Translations under genes and position numbers: made by a program
Notes under the pieces: model-generated
What the model was told of the DNA's origin: nothing
Databases searched by the model: none
The model's input: the letters and a program-made list of their open reading frames with translations, nothing else
Assembly (NCBI GenBank): GCA_003255025.1
Contig: QANY01011952.1
Location: 619,359-683,358, forward strand
DNA: 64,000 bases
Direction of reading: 5' to 3'
Source of the DNA: Datisca glomerata
Lineage: Eukaryota > Streptophyta > Magnoliopsida > Cucurbitales > Datiscaceae
In this document: piece after piece, positions 27,347-39,654 of the stretch
Numbering within the stretch: the stretch's first letter is position 1
Layout: each line of letters begins with the position of its first letter

Positions 27347-28584
27347 TATTATGATTTTTCTAAAGTGAAGTGTACACTATCATCATCAAGTAATAAAATT
27401 TCTATGAAAATAGAGTATCGTCTACAAGATTGACTGACATTAAAATATTGAAAATAATTATACCTTAATTCTAGTTGAGAATGATGAAAAGTTGGGAGAA
27501 TGAAGAAAATGAACTAAAAAGATTAATATTTGATAAGAAGAAATAATTCAAATATGGTTAGTTAAAAGCTCTAGGGTTTTCGATTTCACCAAACCAAACA
27601 TACTCTAAATTCCAAAATTCAATCAATCAATATTTATCAAATTATTGATAGCAAATTTCTCTAATATAATTATCAATCTTTCTCAAACATCGATAACAAT
27701 AAATCAAAAATACTGATTTCACATCTCTGTCAAGATTAAATAAATTGAATCTCATGAAGCATAAGAAATTATAATTACTACACTAGATCCATAATTATCT
27801 CTAACTTATGAACTAATGGTGTTATAAACAAAAATCAAATTTAATCATCATTTCTCGATCTTAGAATTAAATCCAAAATCATGCAAATTGGTCAAATGAT
27901 CATAAGCATTAAGAACGGATTATAACACTCAATAATACTGAATAAATATCGATTGAATTAAAAATCAAAATATATGAACAATCATGTTTTGGCTACATTG
28001 TAGCCCTAGATAAGAAATTTAAAACATATTAAATAAGAAAACATCCTACTAATATTCATGAACATAGAGAAAAGTGAGAAGAAAAACTAGATTTTGACGG
28101 ATCAATTTGAAGTTTAGATCTGTTTCCAGGTTCGATCTTCTTATTCTCCTCTCCAGGAGCTTTCTCCTCTGCCTCTCACGTCCCAAAAGTCCTCTAAAAC
28201 CCTTCAATATTCTATTTATATACTATGGTTTGATAATGAGAAAATTAGAGTAAAAATCAGAAATAACAAAATCATTATCGCGCCAGCGTTGGCGTTCTAG
28301 ATCTCTTCATGCAGCGCTAGCGTCGCGGCGCTCGCTCACTGTACAATTTTTTTATCGTCTCCCAGCGCCGCGACGCTAGCCCTTCTATCCAAGTCCGCTC
28401 TTTTTTCAATTTATCTGCATTTTTGCCTTCCAAATATTTCTAAATCAATCCAAATACACTAGAATATCTTACCTATAAAATAAAAGTAAAAGAAACATAA
28501 ATCAAATAATAAAACTCAAACAACCAATAAAATTAAAGTTAAGATTATCTAAAATATGAGTGTGAAATGCACTCACAAATGTCA
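27347..28584 (-). repeat. 5' LTR of Athila-like element B (1238 bp)
   Basis: On the minus strand it starts TGACATTTGTGAGTGCATTT at 28584 and ends AATCATAATA at 27347. It matches the split plus-strand LTR at 17949..21400 and the truncated LTR at 22813..23332. Around 28290..28380 it holds a cytosine/guanine-rich patch (cagcgccgcgacgc) that also appears in the plus-strand LTR around 18140..18300. Confidence 0.87.
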
Positions 28585-28599
28585 ACTCAACACCGATGT

Positions 28600-29263
28600 G
28601 GCTCCTAGACTAATACATTTTGACAATTAAGTTAGTATGCATCTGAGAATAGTTTAGGCAATTTGAGATTGCATATGAATGGTATATTCATAGGGGTTCT
28701 TAACAAAGCCCTGCCCATGTTCAATGTGTCTCACTTCCTTATTTCAATAAGGAAATGAGTTGCATTGATGGGAACCCACTTGAATAAGGGATTGCCTTCT
28801 ATAGCTTAATTTTCAAATAAGACATATAAGACATCCAAGGCATTCCTTGTGAGGAATTCCCAAGTTTCAAAACAAACAGTATTCTCAAACTCCTTTTTGA
28901 GGTAATTCAAATAGCAATAGAGGTAAAGGTAGAGGTCTGGGGCCATCCAATTCAAGACATGTTTGCAAAGCTGTAAGAAGGTTGGTCATGTAACTTTTTG
29001 ATGTTATAGTAGGTTTGATTCATCATTTCAACCTCCAGAACCTCCAACATCAGCTAGTTGCTTACTCCGCACAACTTTCTTATGGTTCTCAACCATCTGT
29101 CATAATGAACACTCGGTCCAACATGGATAATGCATCACGGTACATGGACAATGAAGCTTCCAACCATGTAACACCTGGTATATTCAACCTCTCCGACGAC
29201 ATCTTGGACATATATATGATAATGTTAATCATTAATGTCTATCTCAGTAACAAACATTTCTAG
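28600..29263 (+). pseudogene. copia gag C-terminus and protease start, fragment
   Basis: Plus-strand translation gives a Gly/Arg-rich nucleocapsid tail (SNRGKGRGLGPSNSRHVC), a broken zinc knuckle, then LNIQ-like text continuing into YSAQLSYGSQPSVIMNT and YMDNEASNHVTP. The last motif corresponds to the copia protease entry YMDSGASNHVT, with the active-site SG changed to NE. The fragment begins next to the Athila LTR and stops near 29263. No other part of this copia element is attached. Confidence 0.7.
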
Positions 29264-29345
29264 CTTAACAATCTTATAATGTTGTTTAACGTTTGTTTAC
29301 TTAAAGAACTAGTATGGTATCAATCCATTCTTTTAGGTACTAGAG

Positions 29346-29610
29346 TGATGAAGCTTTGAAGAAAAGAAAGGAAGATGTGTTCCTTTTGCAAGAAAATTTA
29401 GAAATTCTCGAATCTACAAGGATACTTTGTATTGTAATATTCAATATGCAAATAAGTGTCATCCACAAGCTTGAAAAGAGGTGTTAAATAATCACTATCT
29501 CTCTCCTCTAACAGAAAGGTAAAAAGATAAAAAAAGGAAAGAAATGAAAAATGCTAACAGAAATGAAAAGTGGGATAACTAACTATACTTGCCGAGTGTG
29601 CTACTTCAAG
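29346..29610 (-). repeat. LTR-like fragment shared with 41945..42060
   Basis: The stretch from 29346 (gaagaaaagaaaggaa, then gcaagaaaatttagaaatt) recurs in the same orientation at 41945..42020. At the second site it sits immediately outside a minus-strand PBS (AGTTGGTATCAGAA). The shared sequence ends in CATCA on the minus strand, so it looks like the 3' end of a copia LTR. The second copy has an internal deletion. Confidence 0.5.
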
Positions 29611-32231
29611 CTCCCATGGTTAAAACAAGCTCGCCCTCGAGGTATACGGGGATTTAGACAGAGGAAAACGGAAGGGAATTAAGTCTTTGACATTGAGAGG
29701 ACGTTTGGTGTGGGTTAAGTAAGAAAGTTGAGAAAGTTAAGTTGATAGATAAGTTTAAATGATAAATTTAGATGACAAGATATTAAGATTATCATATTTG
29801 GTAACACATGGTTAAGTAAAAAAATTATTGAAAAAATATGATTTCCTTATTTGGTATGTAGGAAACTTTGATAAAATTGTTGGAAAAATTTGATAAAGTT
29901 ATTGGGAAAGTTATATAAATTATTTGTTTATCAATCAGGAAAGGGAAAGAGGAGAAAGAGTATGATTACTAATTTTGCTCAATGTTTTACTTACCAAAAT
30001 CAATAAAGGTAAAAGAGTTGTAGGTCTCACTCCAAATCAGTAATCTTATTACTGATTTTTGGGTTAGACCATTACCTCTCTTAAGTAGTAATAGTCTTTA
30101 CCCCTCACCTTCTTTTATGTGCGGTCCACTTGTCCTTACCATTTCATCACTCTTCTCATTCTTCATCCAAATAATACGGATATAGATCCTCTACCGTTGC
30201 CTAGCAACAGTAGGGGTATGTTTAATCTGGTCCGTTTAGACAAATCTGAACGAACTAGATTTTATTAAGAAAAAAGTAAAAAAAAATTAATATTTAATAC
30301 AAAATTAGTTGGGCCAGATCTGGTCATTTCATATTTACTTAAATGGCCAGATCAGAGCCCAACTACGGGTTCTGCCGTTGCCTAGTAATGACAGAGAAAC
30401 TCATTCCCAATAATACTCTCTTCTCTTTACTAAACCAACAAAACATTCATGATGATGCAATATTATATTGCTATTATTTGAGACATATTTAAAGTATCGA
30501 TGTGATACATATATTATCATGATGATGTAATATTATATTACTATTATTTATTTAAAATATAATTGAAGTTCAAAATTTTCCTAATTCAAAAAATTAAATT
30601 ATAAAATTTACTTTAAATAATTAAATTAAATTATTTATAAATTAAAAATTAAATATAAGTTTGTGATAATTTAAATAGGTTCATAGAAATAAAAACACAA
30701 AAGGTAAAAAACATGCTAATTTTTCATGTTTGATTCCGATTATGATGATTAATAAACAAATTAAAGATAATTACAACTCATTTCTGATTTCGATTACAAA
30801 CAGTTAGTAAGCACATCTAAGAAAAATGATGTTATTATTTCCTTTTTTACCATTTCCTTCTTTTATATTACCATTTACTATTTTCATATCTACCATTACA
30901 TTTAGTAAACATGTCAGAGAGTTGATTTTTTATAAAAAAAAATTATCAAGTTTTGATTTGTTGTCGATGATTATTTATAGATTCTAATACACACAATCTT
31001 GTATATATATAAGTCCACAAAAAAATCAAATCAACTATTTTTCTCTTACTACGTCATAAATTAAAATAATTTTTTTACTTACACCGTACAAATAAATTCA
31101 ATTACAAATTGTTCAAAATTACATAACAAAATTGTATACAGATTCTTTACTGGCAACTGGTAAAAAATCTTAATAATTCATATTGTATTTGATTAAATTC
31201 TCAGATATCACGAAATTAATTATAACATATAAATTTTCTTCTTATATATTTTAAAATTAAATCCGATACAAATAACCATCATTTATATTAATATATTAAA
31301 ATATTTAATAATACATAACAATTTCTCTGTTACATATATTTTTCTTCAGTAGATATGTATACCATGATAATAAATTTTGTCCGCTCTGACTGGAATGGTT
31401 AAAATATTCTAGTTCTAGCACAAGAACAAAATGAAATAGGAATACAAAATCTTGTTATATTTTGATTAAATACAATCTAAAACTGATTATAAATGATTTA
31501 GGGAACCCCTTCGCGATTTCGTTACACGGGTTCGATCTTCCACACAAAAAATGGAACGTGATAATTAATCTTGTTATAGTCCATTTTTTATAATTTTAAT
31601 ATTGTTTTAAACATTGTATGAATAATATTTATTTTAGGGAATAAAATAATTTTCAATTTTAAAAAAAATAATATCAACTTTTTTAAATTTATATTATGCA
31701 TATATGAAGATTTTATCTATCTTTAATTCAAATTTAATATTTTATATCATTCATTTTAATTAACGTGTATATCTTAATCTCATGATATAAACCTTTCAGG
31801 ACATGGGTCAGAAAGGACGAAAAAAATCTCAAAATTCAATATCAGAACCGGTTTGGTTCCACCAGAACTGGAACGAGATCTGACGGAATTTCAAGATCAG
31901 AATACTTTATGACAGTTTTATGAGGCTTTGATCTTGATGAAAATAAAATATCAAAATCAAGTATGAAGAATTAAAATAATTAATGATATTTTATGAAAAT
32001 TTGAGAAAGTAAAAGTTATTTTAAAAAAATGTGTAGAAGTGTTGTAAGATGTGTAAATGAATCGGTAAAAATTACTTGGTAAATTAGATTTTTAAGGGAA
32101 AGTGGTAGAGTAATGTGGAATTGTTATTTAATCAGATTATATAATTTTATCATGTCAAATGAGAATACTTAAAACAAATGTAAGAAAGTGCTGGAAAATA
32201 AATTTATCACATATTTTATCATCAGAATAAC
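29611..32231. other. AT-rich non-coding spacer
   Basis: 2.6 kb without any credible ORF or domain. A motif acgtttggtgtggg at about 29699 resembles a MITE end, but I found no inverted partner. The 11-bp direct repeat ccgttgcctag at 30194..30204 and 30375..30385 brackets a ~170-bp segment. Confidence 0.5.
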
Positions 32232-33442
32232 CTCAACCATACGCCACCGAATGTAGTAGAGATACTCAAGTCCGAAGGTAAGTCGGCTACATAGGCATTG
32301 TCACTCATCTTTTCAATAATCTTGCACATCCGACCTTCTTGGACTTGAGTTTGTTGTGGTTCCTACGGGAAAATGCTTTTTTACGCAGATAGCCATGATG
32401 AGATCTCCTTTGGTAAAAGCATGTGCATGAAGGTGGCAATCAGCGTCAAGCTTGAAGGAGGCATTTCCCGCTTCAAGGTGAGCTTTGGTGTCTTCGTGGA
32501 TGGTTGTTAGACGCTCAAGTATATGTTCAGTGGAAAGACTCACCCTCGAGACTTTTGGGTAAAGGGGCAAGATCCAATGAATGAACTGGAGTATGGCTGT
32601 AAATGATCTCAAAAGGGGAACGTCCCGAAGAACGGTTAGGCATGTTGTCAAGGCAAACTTAGCTTGGGCCAGAAAAGAATCCCATCGTTTGGGTTTGTCA
32701 TGAGCCAAACAACGAAGTATGTTCCACAATTTGCGATTAGCGACCTCAATCTGCTTCCACAATTTGCAAATTAACGACCTCAGTCTGTCTATCTGTCCAT
32801 CTGTCTGAGGATGTCATGTGCTAGTATGTTGGAGAGAGCTACCAAGCATCCACAATAAAGTGCGTAAAAAATGACTTAGAAATTTACTATCCCGGTCCGG
32901 AGTGATAGTCTGAGGTTGGCCATGAAGATGAACTATCTCCTGAAAGAATATAGCGGCAACTTCTGAAGCATCTGTTGCCTTCTTGCACAAGATAGAGTTA
33001 GACATTTTGGAAAATTGATCAACAACCACGCATATAGAATCAAAGCCGAGCTGGCTGCAGGTTAATTTAACCTAAAACATCCATATGGGAAGATCAACCC
33101 ATGGTGAATTGGGAACAAGCGGTGGCGTGTATAACCCAACATTTTGAGATTGTTCGTGGGCTGGCAAAGAAAACAATGTTACATCCATTGATTGATGTCC
33201 TATTCTAACTTTGGCAAATAGAATCGTTCTTTGACTAAAACAAATATTTTGTCATGGCCTTTCCTACCAAGTCCTCTCCCATGAAACTCTTTAAAAATGG
33301 CTTCTCGGAATGAAGTCTGTGGGATGCATAGTTGGTTCCTCCTAAACAAGTAATCATCATGAATGATAAACTTCTTTTCAGCCAAGTATGATGACATGGA
33401 GTTGGAACAAATAGAACTAAATTTCTCGTCAGGAGTATACAA
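32232..33442 (-). pseudogene. gypsy integrase remnant
   Basis: Pieces in order: the H2C2 entry region (33442..33200, DYLFRRNQLCIPQTSFREAI and GHFGRDK-like GLGRKGHDKIF), the catalytic core (33029..32814, VVDQFSKMSNSILCKKATDA and LHGQPQTITPDRDSKFLSHF with the second catalytic Asp), TEVVNR-like text (32762..32313, EVANRKLWNILRCLAHDKPK) and the C-terminal SH3-like region near 32270. Frameshifts separate every piece. Confidence 0.8.
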
Positions 33443-34614
33443 GTCTTTTGAAAATTCAAAACCAATTACCTAAGCTCTTAAAGTGTCAAGACGGCATTGC
33501 GTCAGCTAAGTGGGTCTGCTACTTTCCCAATGTCAAAGGGCTTGAACCACAGTGCATAAAGTTCTACTTCAGGTGCACATCATTCCTTTCATGTTTTATT
33601 CAGTTTTTCACTAAAATATGCAACAAGATGCCCCTTTTGGCACAAGACAGCACCTATTCCAACATAACTAGCATCACAATGTAGCTCGAAGTTTTTGTCA
33701 AAACTTGGCAAAGGAAGAACAAGGGCACAAGTTAACTTTTCCCTAAGTGTGGAGAAACTAACCTCGGCCTCAACAGTCCATTCAAAGTGCTTTCGCTTCA
33801 TGCAATCAATCAAGGGTGTAGAAATTCTATCCTTGATAAAGCAATTATAAAACGAAGCATGACCATGGAAATTCTGAATGTCAAAAGCAGTTCGTGGTGT
33901 AGGCCATTCAGGGGTTGCTCAAATTTTATCCTTGACTACCATGATTCCTTTTGCACTTACCACATACCCCAAACAGACTAAATTATCAACCAGGAATGTG
34001 CATTTTTGGAGGTTCACATGGAGGCAATGCTGTAACAAAGTTTCAAGGACAACTTAGAGGTGCTGATTGTCGTCAGTATTGTTTTGGCTATATATAAGGA
34101 TATCATCAAAGTAAACAATAACAAATTTACTTATGACAGACTTAAGTACTTGATTCATTTATCTCATGAAAGTGCTTGGGGCGTTAGATAATCCAAAGGG
34201 CATCACAAACCATTCATACATTCCTTCTTTTGTGTTGAAAGTCATCTTCCATTCGTCCCCAGGTCGAATGCGAATTTATCGGTACCCACTTTTCAAAACC
34301 AATTTCGAGAAAATGGTAGAACCAATCACCATGTCCAACATATCATCAAGTCGGGGAGTAGGAAACCAATACTTGACGGTGATTTGATTTATCGCCTGGC
34401 TATGAATACACATTGCACACTCTTCCCCTTTCTTTGGAATTAATAAAGCAGGCACGATAGAAGGACTAACACTTTCTCGGACAACCCCTTTACAAATTAA
34501 ATCCTTAACTTGATCTTGAAGAATGTCGAGTTCCCGAGGACTGATTCGATAGCGTGGCAGGTTTGGTAATCTAGCTCTAGGAATGAGATTGATTTGGTGT
34601 TTAATACCGCGCAT
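33443..34614 (-). pseudogene. gypsy reverse transcriptase and RNase H remnant
   Basis: The reverse transcriptase begins at 34614 (GIKHQINLIPRARLPNLPRY) and continues through VRESVSPSIVPALLIPKKGE to FSKLVLKSGYR. It then shifts frame into WKTTF and FVMPFGL and a [10 protein letters not shown] catalytic motif near 34080..34110. RNase H follows at 33813..33589 (WTVEAEVSFSTLREKL, FELHCDASYVGIGAVLCQ). The catalytic DD pair is preserved, but frameshifts and stops disable the protein. Confidence 0.85.
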
Positions 34615-35630
34615 TGGTGGTAACTAAGCAGTTTAGGCTGTAATATGGATTTAAACTTCTAAAGGACTGGAAAAATTTCAGCAGGCATTTCTTGGGAAGG
34701 GGTGGATTCACCTTTGACCACAAGGGCATAAATTTCGGAGATTATCAAGGTTAGGTACAATGAGGAAGGTCTTCTTATCCTTGCACTTTTTGGCAGCCGG
34801 GGGTGGGGTCTTCACACTTGATGGTTGGGTTTTGCAATCATCGACGTGTGGAAGTAGGATTATCTTGACACCATTCCAGCTAATGTATAAATGTTGTCTC
34901 GCCCTCGGTGAAACACATTAAAAGGATATGGCAAGCATCTAGGTCGACAACATCACAAAGAACCTCATCCTTAAAATTTTTTAACAATTTAGAGGTGTAC
35001 CTTACAACTTTCATCTATCTTGACCTCACCAACGCCTTTAATCCGGCTAACTTTGTGTGGAAATAGGTGGGGTTCAATAATGAGGGCATGCTTGTCGGCC
35101 ATTATTCTGGAAATAATATTCTCAGTACCGCCACCACAATAATCAGGTCACAAACGCGTGACTTGACCGTGAATCGAGTTTGAAAATCTCGTGGTGTTGG
35201 CGTTCAAATTCGTGTTTCAACGTGAGAAGCAGATTCTGAATGACGAGGACAGCACCTTCATCAGCTTTGACAACTTCGGTCTGATCAAACCCATTGCATT
35301 ACTCGAAGTCAAGCCCATCATCAGTGTAATCAAGGTCATCTCCTTCACAGACGATGGGATGCACTACGGCGTGGCTAGGGGCACTGTTAGAATGGTGTCG
35401 AGGTTGCCGACAGTAGTAGCACCTATCTAGAGGGACGAGATAGGTTTAGGGTTTCTTTGGGTATTCGAGTCGGATAGATGGGTCGAGCTTGTCTGGGGGC
35501 AGTGACAAGGGATGGTGTTTGAGTTGGGAGAGGAGTCTTTCCCCGATCAAGTTCAATAGGATTTACTTGTGTCTTGTTCGTCCTCCACTTTGTGGACTTT
35601 GATTCGGGCTTGGTATGGTAGTTCAATTAT
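34615..35630 (-). pseudogene. gypsy gag tail and protease region remnant
   Basis: The frame 35626..35423 is a Lys/Pro/Thr-rich Gag tail that runs into CYYCRQPRHHSN near 35410, a zinc knuckle lacking its final Cys. An acidic linker follows (EGDDLDYTDDGLDFE, about 35300..35360). The protease region between 34620 and 35200 is too decayed to show a DSG motif. The N-terminal capsid is missing. Confidence 0.65.
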
Positions 35631-36989
35631 ATAAATAATTGAAAACAATAGCTCATAGATAGTAGTAAGTGTAAAAATGATTAATCAACTAATATAATCA
35701 TCGATTAAAATATGAAATTTCAAAAATACTCATTTCAGTACATAACAGAAGACATGACTAGTTATCCTATCTCTCTCACACGATTTCATCGAGAAACCCT
35801 CCCTAACAACTGAGTCATCGAGCCACCGAGAGCAGCCACCGTGAACCACGCAGTTGTCTCTCCCAACCACAAAGAGTAGCCGCCGAGACACCGAGAGAAC
35901 CTGTTTTCAAGAAATTCCTCTCATTCTCCTCTGACTTTCACAGTATTTGTCACAAGATAACAAGATTTTAATTGGTTCTTTTTTTAATTTGATTCACTTC
36001 TTCAGAGTTTTAGTAGCTCAATTTTGACTATTGAGAAAATTGTATGTTGATGTTTGAATGTTGTGCTATTTGTTGTAGTTTCTCACCTTCGAGTTGATCC
36101 AAGTTTAATTGTTTGATGAGAATGAATTTGTTTTGTGCTCATTTACCCTCGAGATTTTATAACTATTTGTTAAGAAGAATTTTCTTCTTACCTTTGTTGT
36201 GCTTTTATTAGTATTTCCTGAGTAATTTTAGGTGGAAGACACATGTAATGGGTCTATCTATGGTGTACAAATTGAGACCAAATGAATGTATCTCGTGTAA
36301 GCTAGTTCACACCACAGTTCTAAACATCAAAGACGGACTAATAAAAATTCTAGTATTTGTGAAGTAATAATTATGTAGTGTTTGCATGGATTGTATAGAT
36401 GATTCGTATGATAGACTGTAGCGCGGGTTGGGTTAGTAATGTAGAAAATGGTATTTTGGGTTCTGGTTACAATCTAAATGTGCTATATGTTTTGTGGGAA
36501 TGAATTTGTTTTGTTTGAATAATAGTAGACTGTCCAACTCTTAGACCAAGATTCATTATATTGTATGTCAATCATTGTTGATTCATGTTTCAAACCTTAT
36601 AATAAAATGACAAAAATGATAAAAATAATGTTTACACAAGTGCTAAAAATAATGTTAACGGAAGTGGTAAAACTAATGTTTATAGTACTCTTAAGAATAC
36701 TTGTAGACATCAGATTTGCATTTTAAAAAATTTCATGACTTTTCTTGAGTTTTAAATACATTTTAACTTATTTTTTTATTAACGACATGAATCATGTACG
36801 TGATTGGAATATGCAGCAATGAGAACTAAAAGAGGAGCAAAGAAAAAAGTTTCAAACACAAATTCTCCAAGGAAAGCAAAGAAAAGATCCATCTTCATCT
36901 TCTAAAAGACGGAGAATAAATGACAATGTAAGTATATAAGATTTAATATTAGCCACAATGTAGTCATATAGAAAAAAGATGTAAAAATA
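35631..36989. other. spacer with a possible broken leader or exon
   Basis: 1.36 kb of AT-rich DNA. At 35810..35900 there is an unusual patch of repeated ccaccgagag-type units. An ATG at 36819 opens a 28-codon basic frame beginning MRTKRGAKKKVSNTNSPRKA, next to a possible splice acceptor (atgcag, 36811..36816). I do not recognise it. No longer frame or transposon domain is visible. Confidence 0.35.
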
Positions 36990-38328
36990 ATAATATGGTT
37001 ACAAGACTTGTAAATCTAACTTTTACATTCTGTAAAAATGAATGGGTGTTTAAACTAAAATTGAACCCTGATAACAGCATTCAAAGACATAAAGCTAGGT
37101 TGGTAGTCAATGGTTTTTATCAGACTCTAGCATTGGCTTCCTTGAGACCTTCAGTCCAGTTGTAAAACCAGCCACTGTTAAAGTCATTCCTCACCTTGTT
37201 GTGTCATTAGGATGGGATGTCAAACAACTTGATATTAATAATGCTTTTTTGAATGGTTACTTGACTGAAACTATATACATCCCTCAACTTAAAGGGTTTG
37301 TGGGTCCTATCAAACCTAAACATGTCTGCAAACTTAAGAATGTTTTGTATGGGCTCAAAAGCTCTAAGGGTCTGGTATGACAGGTTGAAACTGGTACTTA
37401 TTGGATGTGGGTTCTTTAATGCAAAATCAGATACATCTCTATTCATTTTTAAGTCTGGGAAAGAAATGGTTTATCTGTTGATTTATGGAGTTGATATTCT
37501 ACTTGCTGGAAACAGTTCAAAATTGCTCAAACAAGCCATATCTAATTTTGCATAAGTTCTCTACATTAGAAAATCTTGGTCCAGTACAATTTTTCCTTGG
37601 TATAGAAGTCCACACATATCAGAATGGCGTGCTACCATCCTAGTCTAAATACATCAATGATTTGCTGAAAAGAACCAAAACATAGGGTGTCAAACATGCT
37701 TCATCTCTAGTAAGCTCTACAGTAACTCTCTCACTTTATAGTGGTGAACCTTTTGAAGATTTAACTTTGTTCAGAAGCACCATAGGTGCTTTACAGTATA
37801 TGGCTATTACTAGACTAGATATAAGTTCCATTGTCAATAGGCTTAGTCAGTTCATTCACAAGCCTACCGTAACACATCGAGAGGCATGCAAAAGGCTTCT
37901 TAGGTACTTTAAAGGCACAATTCATGATGGTTTGCTCATTAAACCTTCTAACAACCTAGATATGCAAGCATTCTCTGATGTAGATTAGGTTGGAGACAGT
38001 AATGATAGGAGATCAACATGAGAGTATTTAATCTTTATTGGAGACAACTTAATGTCTTGGTCATCAAAGAAGTAACATACTACTTCTAGGTCAAGTACAT
38101 AGAGAGAGGATATAGATCTTTGGCTAAGACAACATCTAAAATATAGTGGTTCAAGAGCTTACTGTTTGAATTGGGTGTTTGCAGCACAAAAATTCCTATC
38201 TTTTGGTTGAGATAATATAAGTGCATTTGCCTTAGCATCTAATCATGTTCTTCATGCAAGAACCAAGCACGTAGAACTAGATGTACTCTTTATATGAGAG
38301 AAAGTACAACTAAGACAACTGGAGGTTC
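36990..38328 (+). pseudogene. copia B reverse transcriptase and RNase H
   Basis: Translation begins NEWVFKLKLNPDNSIQRHKA near 37050, continues GWDVKQLDINNAFLNGYLTE and KALRVWYDRLKLVLIGCGFF (37298..37555), and reaches the catalytic site as YGVDILLAGN. The family reads YVDDILL, so one catalytic Asp is lost. Downstream RSTIGALQYMAITRLDISSI and HREACKRLLRYFKGTIHDGL (37767..37988) are the usual RT-RNase H linker. RNase H continues with ARTKHVELD near 38270. Several stops and frameshifts are present. Confidence 0.87.
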
Positions 38329-38689
38329 TGTAATATCCCGAATCTTCGTAAATGGGTATTTTTGTAAAATTGATTTCAAAGATAAAATGATTTTAAAATT
38401 TGATTTTAAAAAGTGATTATTTGTAATTTTGGTAAAATAATTTTAATTATATATGGTTTAGTTTAAATTTCAATTATTCAATTTTAAAAGAATTTTAATT
38501 TATATTATAAAATTTTAGCTCACTCACACCATATGCTTATGTATACCCTAATATTACCCTAACCCTATTTTATCCTTAATCAAGCAATCTCAACCCTCAA
38601 TTGAAAATCACTCACACTACATCCATTTGCACCCTAAACCAACCTTTTAACCTATTATATATATTCCAAAACAACAATTTCCTTCTCTG

Positions 38690-39330
38690 GCAACCCTCTC
38701 CTCCCCCTCGCAGCCTCTCCTCCCCCGCGCAGCCACCTGTAGGCCAGCAGCTATTCTCCTTCGTTGGTCTCTCTCTAATTGAATTTGGGTAATCTTCTCT
38801 TTCTTTCTTTAATATATTTCTCTCTCTGTTTTTGTCTCTCTCTCTCTCGTCCTTGCTTCGTCTTCCTCTCCCTATTTCTTCCCCTCTCTGTTTTTCTCTT
38901 CTCTTTTCCTTTGCTTCTCTGTAACCTTTGTTGCTCTCCCTCCCTCCCTCTGTTTTTCTCTCTCAGTTATCCCCTTGCTCTTTCTTCATTCCCTCACTGT
39001 TTTTCTTTTCCTTCCCCTCTCTGTTTCTTTCTCCTGCTCGTTCTTCTTCTCTCTCTCCCCCCCTTTGCTTCTACCATCACCGGTGGTTTATCACCGAGAC
39101 TCCTTTTCCCTTCCATTTATTTTCCTTTCTCTCATCCTCTGTTTCTCTCTATCTCTGTCCCTCTCTGCTTCTCTCTACATCCCTCTCTCTCTTCCCCTCT
39201 TAGATCCCCACACTATTTTTCTTCCCCTCTTTGTTTCTCTCTCCTTCTCATTTTTTCTCTCTCTCTCTCTTCCCTTCCCTGTTTGTCTTTCTTTCTGTTC
39301 TGCAACTGGGTCTTGCACCCAGTTGCTCTG
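38690..39330 (+). repeat. pyrimidine-rich (ctct/tttc) tract inside the solo LTR
   Basis: About 640 bp of almost pure C/T-rich sequence on the plus strand. It keeps three frames open for 90 to 185 codons of Ser/Leu/Phe/Pro, which is a composition artefact and not a protein. Such tracts are common downstream of the promoter in plant LTRs. Confidence 0.8.
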
Positions 39331-39654
39331 TTCTGAACCGGTTCATCACAACCGAACCTGTTCAGCTCACTCAGACCGGTCTGAATCTGTCCATCAGATT
39401 AAATCGAACCGGACTGGTCCGAACCAGCCCGGTCTGAACCTTTTGACCCGAAGCTTTATCTTTTGACTCTGGACCTGATATATCATTTGCCGACCTCGTT
39501 CTGACCGTTTTGCACTATTTTAATTAAATCTGTATTTTCTATTTTATGATATTAAAAATGAGTTTATATTATTTTATTTCAAAATAATTTAGTGATTATA
39601 TTTTTTTGGGATTTCAGGTCATTAATTATTCAATTCATTCCTCTGCTTCAGGTT

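Larger units (their letters stand above)
22813..28584 (-). mobile_element. Athila-like Ty3/gypsy element B, integrase deleted
   Basis: A minus-strand element of the same family as 15130..21400. From high to low coordinates it has a 5' LTR (28584..27347), a PBS, gag, protease, reverse transcriptase and RNase H. It then joins directly to the inner part of the 3' LTR (23332..22813). The integrase, the 3' internal region and the first ~700 bp of the 3' LTR have been lost in one deletion. All coding regions contain stops and frameshifts. The five bases outside the two LTR ends (22808..22812 and 28585..28589) do not match, so the ends may be altered or the insertion rearranged. Confidence 0.87.
32232..35630 (-). 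mobile_element. chromovirus-like Ty3/gypsy relic without LTRs
   Basis: Minus-strand gag-pol remnant. From high to low coordinates it shows the Gag tail with a damaged zinc knuckle (about 35400), a degraded protease region, reverse transcriptase, RNase H, and integrase to its C-terminus (DNAYVADLPSDLSIST, near 32270). The integrase-last order is gypsy type. The dialect ([37 protein letters not shown]) resembles plant chromoviruses and other short-LTR gypsy elements. No LTR, PBS or polypurine tract could be found at either end, so both ends are truncated. Confidence 0.82.

Noticed and set aside
29699..30200. MITE beginning acgtttggtgtggg
   Set aside because: No inverted partner end or target duplication could be found on reading downstream.
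38779..39466. Three overlapping open frames of 90-185 codons rich in Ser, Leu, Phe and Pro
   Set aside because: They lie in a C/T-rich tract inside a solo LTR; the composition removes stop codons in several frames at once. No domain and no plausible gene context.
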